Shown here: positions 53,882 through 61,791 of the stretch, one piece after another
Layout of the letters: each line of letters opens with the position of its first letter
Numbering within the stretch: position 1 is the stretch's first letter
Origin: Sunxiuqinia elliptica
GTDB taxonomy: Bacteria; Bacteroidota; Bacteroidia; Bacteroidales; Prolixibacteraceae
NCBI RefSeq assembly: GCF_900113005.1
Contig: NZ_FONW01000001.1
Location: 1,072,996 to 1,136,995, forward strand
Direction of reading: 5' to 3'
Length of the DNA stretch: 64,000 bases
Made by a program: the position numbers and the translations under genes
Notes under the pieces: generated by a model
Databases searched by the model: none
The model's input: the letters and a program-made list of their open reading frames with translations, nothing else
What the model was told of the DNA's origin: nothing

Positions 53882-55349
53882 GGTCGTTAAGTATTCGTTC
53901 AGTAACAAGTCGTGAGCTAATAACAGTCATGGGCAATCCTGTTCCGGGAACAGTTGATGCGCCAGCATAATAGAGGTTGTTGTAGCTTTCGTCTTTGTTT
54001 GAAGGACGGAAGCCTCCAACTTGGTTCAAGTCGTGTGCTAACCCTAGTCCGCTTCCACGGTAGAGGTTGAAGGTGCTTTCCCATTTGTTGGGAGGATAAA
54101 TTATCCTCATTTCGGTGTGTTTGGCAAAGTCGAAGCCGGTGCGTTTTCCCATATCGGCTACAATGGCATCGGCAATTTCTTCCGCATCTTCCCAGTTAGG
54201 TTTGTAGCGCAAGTCGGGGACTGGGCAAAGGATAAAGACACTTTCTTTGCCTGCAGGTGCATAGTCGGGATTATGCATGGATTGAATGTTGGCATAGTAG
54301 TAGGGTTTATCCAGCTTGATGCTGTTCTTAAATATTTTGTTGGCGTATTCTTTAAAATTTCTTCTCAGGAAATAGTTGTGATGATACATCCCCTTTACTT
54401 TGGTGTCTAAGCCCAGGTAAATGGTTAGTGGAGCCAAGGTCCATTTTTTTTGATCGAGTTTTGATGGGCGATACCGTTTCCGTTTTAAGATTTGTCCCCG
54501 GAAGGCGGCAGCATCCGCATTCACTACAAAAAGGTCAGCTTCCCATTTTTTTCCGGTGCTGTCGATAAAGGCAGTTACTTGTCCGTGCTTTTCTTCCACT
54601 TGGGTTATTTCTACGCCAAAATGCATGGTGACCGCTCTCTTTTTTAACTCAGCAACCAAGCCTTCAACAATTTTGTACATGCCTCCTTTGACATTGTGGT
54701 AACCATCATGCACAAGTTCGGTGTAGTTGAGCATTGAATAGACCGCGGGCGTATCGAAAGGCGTTGCTCCCAAAAAAAAGCCAACTAGCGAGAAAATGAC
54801 TTTCACTTCAAACGAATCAAAATTCTTCTCCATTTCACGCCACATCGAGTAAAACATTTTGGGAGCATGTTTTAAAGGCACACGCGTTAATTGCAGGAGA
54901 TAGCCCAGTAAACTGTCAAAATTTTGTTTGATGACAATGTGTTCAGTATCGTGAAAGATGGCCCCGGCACCTTCTAAAAATCGCTTAACCTTTTGTTCCA
55001 GATCTGGTTCGATATTTTGGAATTCCGCAGCGAGCTTTTTCAGATTTTTATGAATGAGATAGGCTTTCTCATCCCCTTCAAAATGAACGGCATAAAGCGG
55101 ATCGAGTTCGACAAATTCAAAAGGAACTTTAATGTTACATGCGTCTGCAAGCTCCTGAAATTCGTAGCTCATACTGAAAAAGGTGGGAGCCATGTCAAAT
55201 TTGAAACCATCTTTTTCGAGTAAATTCAGTCTTCCCCCTGGGCGATGGTATTTTTCAACCATTTCAACTTCGTAACCATTGGTTGAAAGCCTTAGTGCAG
55301 TAGATAAACCCGCTAGCCCGGTTCCGACAATCAGTACTTTCTTTTTCAT
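53859..55349 (-). CDS. crtI: Phytoene desaturase (CrtI type)
   Basis: 496 residues. The N-terminal FAD motif KVLIVGTGLAGLSTALRLS and EKYHRPGGRLN, together with the C-terminal YAGASTVPGTGLPMTVISS, identify a CrtI-type desaturase; the GAS..PGTG end is that of true phytoene desaturases, unlike the divergent paralogue. It converts phytoene to lycopene in four steps. It is the first gene of the minus-strand operon crtI-crtB-crtYcd. Confidence 0.92.
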   Translation of the reverse strand: MKKKVLIVGTGLAGLSTALRLSTNGYEVEMVEKYHRPGGRLNLLEKDGFKFDMAPTFFSMSYEFQELADACNIKVPFEFVELDPLYAVHFEGDEKAYLIHKNLKKLAAEFQNIEPDLEQKVKRFLEGAGAIFHDTEHIVIKQNFDSLLGYLLQLTRVPLKHAPKMFYSMWREMEKNFDSFEVKVIFSLVGFFLGATPFDTPAVYSMLNYTELVHDGYHNVKGGMYKIVEGLVAELKKRAVTMHFGVEITQVEEKHGQVTAFIDSTGKKWEADLFVVNADAAAFRGQILKRKRYRPSKLDQKKWTLAPLTIYLGLDTKVKGMYHHNYFLRRNFKEYANKIFKNSIKLDKPYYYANIQSMHNPDYAPAGKESVFILCPVPDLRYKPNWEDAEEIADAIVADMGKRTGFDFAKHTEMRIIYPPNKWESTFNLYRGSGLGLAHDLNQVGGFRPSNKDESYNNLYYAGASTVPGTGLPMTVISSRLVTERILNDHGHLSQK

Positions 55350-55459
55350 TTTGTTTTATGATTTGTCTTTTTTATTAAACAAACTAACATTGAAATGTTT
55401 TAATAAGTAGCAAGTTTTTTTTCAATAAGAGTATTATCTTTCTTAAAATTAATGAAATA
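55350..55459. promoter_or_regulatory. Divergent promoter region of the carotenoid operons with AACATT-GA-AATGTT palindrome
   Basis: Only 110 bp separate crtI and crtD. The palindrome at 55386-55399 is a candidate operator that could control both operons at once. No regulator gene for carotenoids is visible nearby. Confidence 0.45.
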
Positions 55460-56923
55460 ATGTCTAAAGCACTAGTTATAGGAGCAGGAATTGGAGGAAT
55501 TGCGGTGGCTATTCGATTGGCTCGACTAGGCATGGAGGTGGAGGTGTATGAACAGTCGGATAGTTTAGGAGGGAAGATCAAGGAATCTGTCCATGCAGGT
55601 TTTCGTTTTGACCGGGGGCCTTCGCTGTTTACACTGCCCCATTTGGTCGATGAGTTACTCGATGAAGACCTGAGATTTACTTACCGTAAGTTGGATTTGA
55701 TTACTTCGTATTTTTTTGAAGATGGAGTGCAGTTGAAAGCTTATGCTGATCCCAGAAAATTTGCAGTTGAAGTGGAACAAAAAACCGGAGTGAAGGCCTC
55801 GAAATTGCTTGATTATCTGAAACAATCGGAGCGGATTTATCGGTTGACGGCTCCGATTTTTATTTTCAACTCTTTTCATCGTATTCGCAAGTTGCTCACC
55901 TGGGCAAATGGGCTTCGGGCCCTACAGTTTTTTCGGCTGAAGGTTTTTTCGAGCCTGCATCAACTGAATGCAAAGGCGTTTCCCGATCCACGTTTGGTGC
56001 AGCTGTTTGACCGTTATGCCACCTATAATGGTTCTAACCCATACAAAACTCCTGGAACACTGAGTGTGATTTCACATCTGGAGCATGAACAGGGAGCTTT
56101 TTTTCCTAAAAATGGGATGGCTCAAATTGTGCACTCACTGGCAGAACAAGCGCGGCGGTTGGGGGTGAGGTTTCATATGCAAGCGCCGGTTGAACGTGTT
56201 TTGGTGAATAAGGGCCAACTAAAAGGCCTTGTTGTTGAGGGCGCTTTGCAGCTTGCAGATGTGGTTGTTAGCGATGTGGATATTTACCAGTTTTATACGC
56301 ATTTGATGCCCGATCAAAAACGGGTTAGGCGGATGGAAAAGCTAGAACGATCGTCTTCTGCTTTGATTTTTTACTGGGGCATGAGAAAGTCGTTTCCCCG
56401 ACTGGATTTGCATAATATCTTTTTTAGTGAAGATTACGAAACGGAGTTTGTGTCGTTGTTTGAGAAAAAGGAAATTTCGGATGACCCAACAGTGTATGTA
56501 TTTGTTAGTAGTAAAGAGAATCCGGACGATGCACCGGCGGGAATGGAAAATTGGTTTGTGATGGTGAATGCCCCCGAGAATGTGGGGCAGGACTGGGTTG
56601 AAATGAACCGGCGAACACGGCAGCATATTCTGACTAAGCTGAATCGTATGTTGGACGAAGAGCTGGAAGAACAGATTGTTTTTGAAGAACAGCTCGACCC
56701 GGTAAAAATTGAAGAGCAGACCGGCTCGTTTCATGGTGCCATGTATGGGCCTAGTTCAAACAGCTTGTTTGCCGCTTTTTACCGACATGCCAATTTCCGG
56801 CGCGATGTGCCCGGCCTTTATTTTGTTGGAGGCAGCGTGCATCCCGGCGGTGGAATTCCGCTGTGTTTATCTTCAGCAAAAATTGTGGGCGATATGGTTG
56901 AAGAAAAAAGGAGGAGCTTATGA
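55460..56923 (+). CDS. crtD: CrtD-type 1-hydroxycarotenoid 3,4-desaturase
   Basis: 487 residues of the CrtI/CrtD superfamily: FAD motif KALVIGAGIGGIAVAIRLA, EQSDSLGGKI, and the C-terminal GLYFVGGSVHPGGGIPLCLSS, which is the CrtD-type variant. CrtD desaturates the acyclic end of 1-hydroxylated monocyclic carotenes. The adjacent cruF gene, which supplies the hydroxyl, agrees with this. It overlaps cruF by 4 bp and diverges from crtI. Assignment of CrtI versus CrtD between the two paralogues rests on the C-terminal motif and context. Confidence 0.85.
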   Translation: MSKALVIGAGIGGIAVAIRLARLGMEVEVYEQSDSLGGKIKESVHAGFRFDRGPSLFTLPHLVDELLDEDLRFTYRKLDLITSYFFEDGVQLKAYADPRKFAVEVEQKTGVKASKLLDYLKQSERIYRLTAPIFIFNSFHRIRKLLTWANGLRALQFFRLKVFSSLHQLNAKAFPDPRLVQLFDRYATYNGSNPYKTPGTLSVISHLEHEQGAFFPKNGMAQIVHSLAEQARRLGVRFHMQAPVERVLVNKGQLKGLVVEGALQLADVVVSDVDIYQFYTHLMPDQKRVRRMEKLERSSSALIFYWGMRKSFPRLDLHNIFFSEDYETEFVSLFEKKEISDDPTVYVFVSSKENPDDAPAGMENWFVMVNAPENVGQDWVEMNRRTRQHILTKLNRMLDEELEEQIVFEEQLDPVKIEEQTGSFHGAMYGPSSNSLFAAFYRHANFRRDVPGLYFVGGSVHPGGGIPLCLSSAKIVGDMVEEKRRSL

Positions 56924-57564
56924 CAGGAAATGCCAAGCTTATTTTGTGGGTGAAAATCATTTTGGTCATCTTTTACCTCGTTGGAATACTGGGCTTCTCA
57001 TTGGATCTGACATACGATTTGTTTGTGGCTCTAACACCGCTCAACTTATCACTTACCGCAGTGGTTTTGTTGTACTTTCAACAGCAGTGGTCGGTGAAAA
57101 CGGCTTTGATTCTGATATTGGTTGCTTGCATTGGCTTTGTAACCGAATGGATTGGCATCAATACGGGCTGGCTGTTCGGAAACTATAGCTATGGACCGGC
57201 GCTTGGGCTGAAGCTGATGGATACCCCTCTGCTTATCGGAATCAATTGGTTGTTGCTGGCTTACGGTGTTTTTGTGCTTTTTTCGAAAATCAACCAACGA
57301 TGGTATTTCCCGTTTTTGGGAGCTTTGCTGATGGTGCTGTTTGATTTTATTATGGAACCAGTAGCCACTGCCTTGAAAATGTGGAGCTGGGAATCGGCAA
57401 CTATTCCGTTGAAAAACTATTTTGACTGGTACTTGGTTTCACTGTTGATTTTTGCTTTGATGCGTGCTGGGCGAGTCTCTTTGAAAAACCCTTTGGCCGT
57501 ATGGATTTTGGGGACTCAACTGGTGTTTTTCTTGGCTTTAACCTTCACTTTAAATTTAATCTGA
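56920..57564 (+). CDS. cruF: CruF-type carotenoid 1,2-hydratase (carotenoid biosynthesis protein)
   Basis: 214 residues with about six membrane segments and the PF04240 pattern: TEWIGINTGWLFGNYSYGPALG, GINWLLLAYG, FDFIMEPVATALKMWSWE. CruF adds water to the psi end of monocyclic carotenes. The gene overlaps crtD by 4 bp (ATGA) and crtW by 1 bp, so the whole set is tightly co-translated. Confidence 0.9.
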   Translation: MTGNAKLILWVKIILVIFYLVGILGFSLDLTYDLFVALTPLNLSLTAVVLLYFQQQWSVKTALILILVACIGFVTEWIGINTGWLFGNYSYGPALGLKLMDTPLLIGINWLLLAYGVFVLFSKINQRWYFPFLGALLMVLFDFIMEPVATALKMWSWESATIPLKNYFDWYLVSLLIFALMRAGRVSLKNPLAVWILGTQLVFFLALTFTLNLI

Positions 57565-58253
57565 TGGGAATTCTAATCGCAATCATCGTGCTAATCTGTT
57601 GGTTGGGACATTTGCTCTACTGCCTGCAGCTTTTGCAGGCTGGTGCCTCTTCTGGCTGGACCTACCTGCATGTTTTGTTACAGGCTTACTTATATACCGG
57701 CTTGTTTATTACCGGACATGATGCCATGCATGGATTAATTAGCAGAAGCATGAAGGTAAGCATGGTATTTGGCTGGATTTCATCCTTGCTTTTTGCCGGG
57801 CTTAGCTATCAAAAACTGCGGACCAATCATTATTTACATCATCAATTTCCGGCTACCGAAAAGGATCCGGATTATTATCCACGCTCGCAGAATTTCTTCG
57901 TTTGGTGGTTTGTCTTTCTAAAGCGTTATGCCACCATCTGGCAATTTCTGTTTATGGCGGTTGCATTTAATGTGCTGAAAATTTGGTTTGCTGTTCCGGA
58001 GTTGATCGTGTTTTGGATTGTTCCGGCGGTACTGGCTACTTTTCAGTTGTTTTTTGTGGGCACCTACCTGCCGCACCGAAAACCGCACACCGAAAGCATG
58101 CAGCCGCACCGGGCACGGAGCCAGCGAGGACCACATTGGTGGGCCATGCTGAGCTGCTACTTTTTTGGCTACCACTGGGAACATCACGAAATACCCCGTA
58201 TTCCCTGGTGGCAGCTTTATCGTGAAAAAGATAAACGAAAAATTCAGCTATGA
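57564..58253 (+). CDS. CrtW-like beta-carotene ketolase (fatty acid desaturase fold)
   Basis: 229 residues from ATG 57564, which overlaps the cruF stop (TGATG); a longer frame begins inside cruF and is rejected. His-box motifs HDAMHG, HHQFPATEKDPDYY, YLPHR and GYHWEHHEIPRIPWW match CrtW-type di-iron ketolases closely. These add a 4-keto group to the beta-ring. A hydroxylase of related type cannot be fully excluded, but the spacing of His boxes is that of CrtW. Confidence 0.85.
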   Translation: MGILIAIIVLICWLGHLLYCLQLLQAGASSGWTYLHVLLQAYLYTGLFITGHDAMHGLISRSMKVSMVFGWISSLLFAGLSYQKLRTNHYLHHQFPATEKDPDYYPRSQNFFVWWFVFLKRYATIWQFLFMAVAFNVLKIWFAVPELIVFWIVPAVLATFQLFFVGTYLPHRKPHTESMQPHRARSQRGPHWWAMLSCYFFGYHWEHHEIPRIPWWQLYREKDKRKIQL

Positions 58254-58861
58254 TCAAAGCCAAACATCACTCCTTTACGATTTGGTTTTTTGACCTCTAT
58301 TTTCGTTTGAAAATGGTATTTCATTTTCGGGGAATGGAAATTTATGCCAATGAGCAAGCTGATCCGAGGAAATCGATTTTGTTGCTTCAAAATCATTTTA
58401 GCTGGTGGGATGGCTACTGGTCATTATGGCTGAGCAAGCGTTTTTTTAAGCGACGATTTCATGTGATGATGCTGGAAGAGCAACTTCGCAAGCGTATGTT
58501 CATCAACCGGTGTGGCGCTTTTTCGGTACGAAAGAATTCTCGCGAGCTGATCGAGTCGTTGACTTATGCCGCCGGCGTATTGGATGATCATCAAAATCTG
58601 GTTTGTCTCTATCCGCAAGGAGAAATCCAATCGCAGCAGGTTAAAACCATTGCTTTTGAGAAAGGGGCCTCATGGATTTTAAAAAATGTAGACAAACCTG
58701 TTCAAGTGTGGTTTTGTGTGACTTTAACGGATTATTTCAGCAGCTCGAAACCCTTGATCCGGTTCTGCTTGAAACAGTATAAAGGTGAGCAGACAAGCCA
58801 GCGCATGGAGTTGGCCTACAATTCTTTTCGGGACGAATGCATAAACAAGCAACATGACTGA
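58250..58861 (+). CDS. PlsC-like acyltransferase of the carotenoid operon
   Basis: 203 residues with the acyltransferase motif LQNHFSWWDGYW (NHxxxxD) near residues 44-55, and later INRCGAFSVRKNS and CLYPQGEIQ, typical of 1-acylglycerol-3-phosphate acyltransferases. In this operon it more probably acylates the sugar of a carotenoid glycoside (CruI-like role). It overlaps crtW by 4 bp and the glycosyltransferase gene by 8 bp. Confidence 0.85.
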   Translation: MIKAKHHSFTIWFFDLYFRLKMVFHFRGMEIYANEQADPRKSILLLQNHFSWWDGYWSLWLSKRFFKRRFHVMMLEEQLRKRMFINRCGAFSVRKNSRELIESLTYAAGVLDDHQNLVCLYPQGEIQSQQVKTIAFEKGASWILKNVDKPVQVWFCVTLTDYFSSSKPLIRFCLKQYKGEQTSQRMELAYNSFRDECINKQHD

Positions 58862-59957
58862 TCTTTTAATCATTGCCTGGGCTGTATTAACTTTTCTTGC
58901 TTTGCGCACCTTGGTGGCTTTGGCCAATGTTGTGAGCCAACCTTACCTGCCTGCTGCCCGGAACAAACACAAGGAAAAAGTATCGTTGTTGGTGCCTGCC
59001 AGAAACGAAGAGCATAACCTGCCGAACATACTTCGAGCTATTTCACAATTGAATTATCCTGACTTTGAGGTTTGGGTGTGCAATGATCAGTCGACAGACA
59101 AAACCATTGATATTTTACAGGAATGGCAGCAGCATGTTGACTGGCTTCATTATTTTGACGGAGAGACTTTACCGCCTAACTGGACAGGAAAAAATTTTGC
59201 TTGTCATCAATTGGCCCAAAAAGCAAGGGGGCATTATTGGTTATTTTTGGATGCCGATGTGGCTTTAGCGCCAGATGCGCTGCAAAAAGCAGTAGATTTT
59301 TTCAAAGAAAAAAATCTTAGCTTATTATCGATTTTTCCACAACAAATCATGCAGAATATCTCAGAAAAAATGACCGTGCCAGTCATGAATTGGATCTTAT
59401 TGACTTTGTTGCCGCTGAGGCTTGTGCTGCAAGCGAAAAATCCTTTGTTTGCGGCAGGTAATGGCCAGTTTATGCTTTTTGATGCCAAAAACTACCGACT
59501 GAATCGTTGGCACGAAAAAGTCAAGAATCGGAATGTGGAAGATATCTTGATTGTACGTATGATGAAAGAACATCAGGAGCATGCAGCTGTTCTATTAGGA
59601 AATGGCGATGTCTTTTGTCGGATGTACCGACACTATGCGGGAGCTTTGCAAGGCTTTGTGAAAAATGTGCACGAGTTTTTCTTTGGTAGTCGTTTGCTGA
59701 TGCTCTTCTTTGGGCTTGTTGTGGTGGGAAGTCCATTACTTTTATACTTCGCCTTGGGGTGGAAAGGGCTCCTTGTTTATGGTGTTTTGCTTGTGGTGAA
59801 CCGTTTCCTGGTTTCTCGAGCAAGCCATCAGCAATATTGGGCTAACCTTTTCTATCATCCTTTGCAAATGGTATTTCTGGCTCTTTTAATGATTGAAAAT
59901 ATTCGCCTTCGAATAACTAAAAAAGCAAAATGGAAAGGTCGCAAAATAACTATCTAA
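58854..59957 (+). CDS. Glycosyltransferase family 2, probable carotenoid glycosyltransferase (CruG/CrtQ-like)
   Basis: 367 residues: one N-terminal membrane segment, then a GT-A domain with SLLVPARNEEHNLPNIL, VCNDQSTDKT, PPNWTGKNFACHQLA and the DADV metal-binding motif, and three to four C-terminal membrane segments. The PPNWTGKN stretch is shared with CrtQ/CruG-type carotenoid glycosyltransferases. It would attach a sugar to the 1'- or 2'-hydroxyl of the carotenoid. It overlaps both neighbours. Confidence 0.87.
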   Translation: MTDLLIIAWAVLTFLALRTLVALANVVSQPYLPAARNKHKEKVSLLVPARNEEHNLPNILRAISQLNYPDFEVWVCNDQSTDKTIDILQEWQQHVDWLHYFDGETLPPNWTGKNFACHQLAQKARGHYWLFLDADVALAPDALQKAVDFFKEKNLSLLSIFPQQIMQNISEKMTVPVMNWILLTLLPLRLVLQAKNPLFAAGNGQFMLFDAKNYRLNRWHEKVKNRNVEDILIVRMMKEHQEHAAVLLGNGDVFCRMYRHYAGALQGFVKNVHEFFFGSRLLMLFFGLVVVGSPLLLYFALGWKGLLVYGVLLVVNRFLVSRASHQQYWANLFYHPLQMVFLALLMIENIRLRITKKAKWKGRKITI

Positions 59958-60673
59958 ATTGGTTGCTGCTTGGCTTGATGGTTTGTCTGTTTACTCCTGT
60001 ATCTGGGCAGAAGTTGGAGACGTATCAGTGTCGTTTTTTTAACTCCTACCTGAAAGGAGATATGAGTAATTGGATGGACTGGATTCAAGAAATTGAACAC
60101 GATCATCCGAATGAACAGGACTGGGGGATTCTGGCTTTGCAAGCCCGTTACGGCCTTATTGGTTATTACTTCGGAACTGGTCAAAAAGAGCTGATAAAAG
60201 ATGTACTTCAAGATGGGGATAATCGCTTAGACAGTTACTTAGAACAAGCGCCAAACAATGCCAGGCTCTTGAGTTTAAAAGCTGCTTTCGATTCTTTCAA
60301 AATTGGTTTGGCTATGTATAAAGCACCATTTCTTGGCCCTAAGGTGGTTGGCTCCATAAGACAGGCTATGGAGGGTGATCCGAATGAACCAATGGCTTGG
60401 CTGGAAGAAGGAAATGCTCTTTACAATCGTCCAGCTCTATTTGGAGGTGATAAAAAGCAAGCTATAGCAGCTTATCGTAAAGCGCAGAGGTTATTTGAGC
60501 AAAGCGCAGAGGTTTGCAATTATTTAAAGGTGCTGGTTGAAGTTTTTATCCTAAAAGGATACTACGAGACTAACCAACACACTCTTTACCTAGAGTCTAG
60601 GCAGAGGCTTGAACGGCTGTATGGAGAGCTTAACTGGGTGGATGATTTCCTTGTTTCAAAAATTGTTGATTAG
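59930..60673 (+). CDS. Exported TPR-like protein cotranslated with carotenoid genes, function unknown
   Basis: 247 residues with a signal peptide ending at PVSGQ. The mature part is helical; residues about 150-195 (PMAWLEEGNALYNRP, KQAIAAYRKAQRLFE) look like TPR units. The ATG lies 28 bp inside the glycosyltransferase gene, so it is tightly linked to the carotenoid operon. I know no assigned function. A periplasmic factor for carotenoid handling is one possibility; unrelated read-through is another. Confidence 0.65.
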   Translation: MERSQNNYLNWLLLGLMVCLFTPVSGQKLETYQCRFFNSYLKGDMSNWMDWIQEIEHDHPNEQDWGILALQARYGLIGYYFGTGQKELIKDVLQDGDNRLDSYLEQAPNNARLLSLKAAFDSFKIGLAMYKAPFLGPKVVGSIRQAMEGDPNEPMAWLEEGNALYNRPALFGGDKKQAIAAYRKAQRLFEQSAEVCNYLKVLVEVFILKGYYETNQHTLYLESRQRLERLYGELNWVDDFLVSKIVD

Positions 60674-60684
60674 CTTATCATTGT

Positions 60685-61686
60685 TTAATTGATCGGGTAA
60701 TAAATTCCTGTCACCCATTTTGATTCATCGGGCACCTGTTGTGGATCTGTGAGGTACTTTTCCATTGGGCCTCCCGTTAAGATGAAATGGTTGTCGGTAA
60801 TCCATTGTTGAATGAAGTTGTGAGTCTTCTCCAGGTTCGAATAAGAACCGAAGTGATCTGCCGCAGCATAAGTTCTTCGGGGCATTTTACCGGAGATGAT
60901 TTCTCCTTCGGGAACAACGGCACCGTCAACGGGAATACCACATTCCAGATCAACTAAGGTTCCATCAATCTGATGATAAATGGCGTAAGGCATATCGGTT
61001 CGCAATAAGCCTTGGTCGTTTATAAACTGCATGAGTTGTCCGTAGTAAATTCCCATTTGGGTTGAAATATCTTCGAGTTGAACGTGCTTTCGGATACTGA
61101 CATAATCAAATTCGGGGACTGTTACCAGTTCAACGATCGGGCGTTTTTCCTGAACAATGGTTTCTGAAACGATTTTGAGGTTTTCAATTCCTTTTTTGAA
61201 ATCCGGGCCAATCATGGCATCAAACATAAGCCCCATCCAGCGGGCCAATGGGTTGTTGCCAAGGTCGGTGTCAAAAGCCCACGTGATCGTCGTGGCTCCG
61301 TTGTGTTCATCAAACAAGAAGTAGCCGGTAGCTGTGCCCTCCTCCATAAAATCCATTTCGGTGGCAATCGAATCGTAGGGAACCGATGCGGTAATGGTCA
61401 ACTTCCCCGAGCCAACATTTTTCTCGTCACTTTCCCAAGTGTAGGAGGCATTTTCACCAATCCCTTTGTTTTGGTATTTGATTCTCATGTTTGGATCTAG
61501 CTGGTTCCAAACGGCCCATTTATTCCAGTTGCGTAAGTTGTTTATTTGGTTGAATACCACTTTTGCCGGAGCATCAATAACTCCTTGCCGTTCAACGTGC
61601 ACCTGGCGTGGAAGAAAAAAAGCAATAATGACCATAGCAACAAGAAAGAGTAAGAGTCCGATCAGGAATTTTTTGAGCTTCTTCAT
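60685..61686 (-). CDS. SRPBCC plus GyrI-like small-molecule-binding protein, membrane-anchored
   Basis: 333 residues from ATG 61686 (a TTG at 61740 would add 18 polar residues ahead of the membrane anchor). A membrane segment (about 7-28) is followed by a START/SRPBCC-type domain (about 33-180; VIDAPAKVVFNQINNLRNWNKW) and a GyrI/AraC-effector-type domain (about 190-333; VTVPEFDYVSIRKHV, GIPVDGAVVPEGEIISGKMP, GSYSNLEKTHNFIQQWI). Both folds bind small hydrophobic ligands; ligand unknown. It converges with the carotenoid operon. Confidence 0.85.
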   Translation of the reverse strand: MKKLKKFLIGLLLFLVAMVIIAFFLPRQVHVERQGVIDAPAKVVFNQINNLRNWNKWAVWNQLDPNMRIKYQNKGIGENASYTWESDEKNVGSGKLTITASVPYDSIATEMDFMEEGTATGYFLFDEHNGATTITWAFDTDLGNNPLARWMGLMFDAMIGPDFKKGIENLKIVSETIVQEKRPIVELVTVPEFDYVSIRKHVQLEDISTQMGIYYGQLMQFINDQGLLRTDMPYAIYHQIDGTLVDLECGIPVDGAVVPEGEIISGKMPRRTYAAADHFGSYSNLEKTHNFIQQWITDNHFILTGGPMEKYLTDPQQVPDESKWVTGIYYPIN

Positions 61687-61791
61687 GAGTTTTAATTGAA
61701 TGTTTATTTTCTCCGAAAATAGTAAATCAGAATGATTCAATATACAAAAAAGAAATGGAATATACTTGATTTGAACTTTGGATAAAATGAC

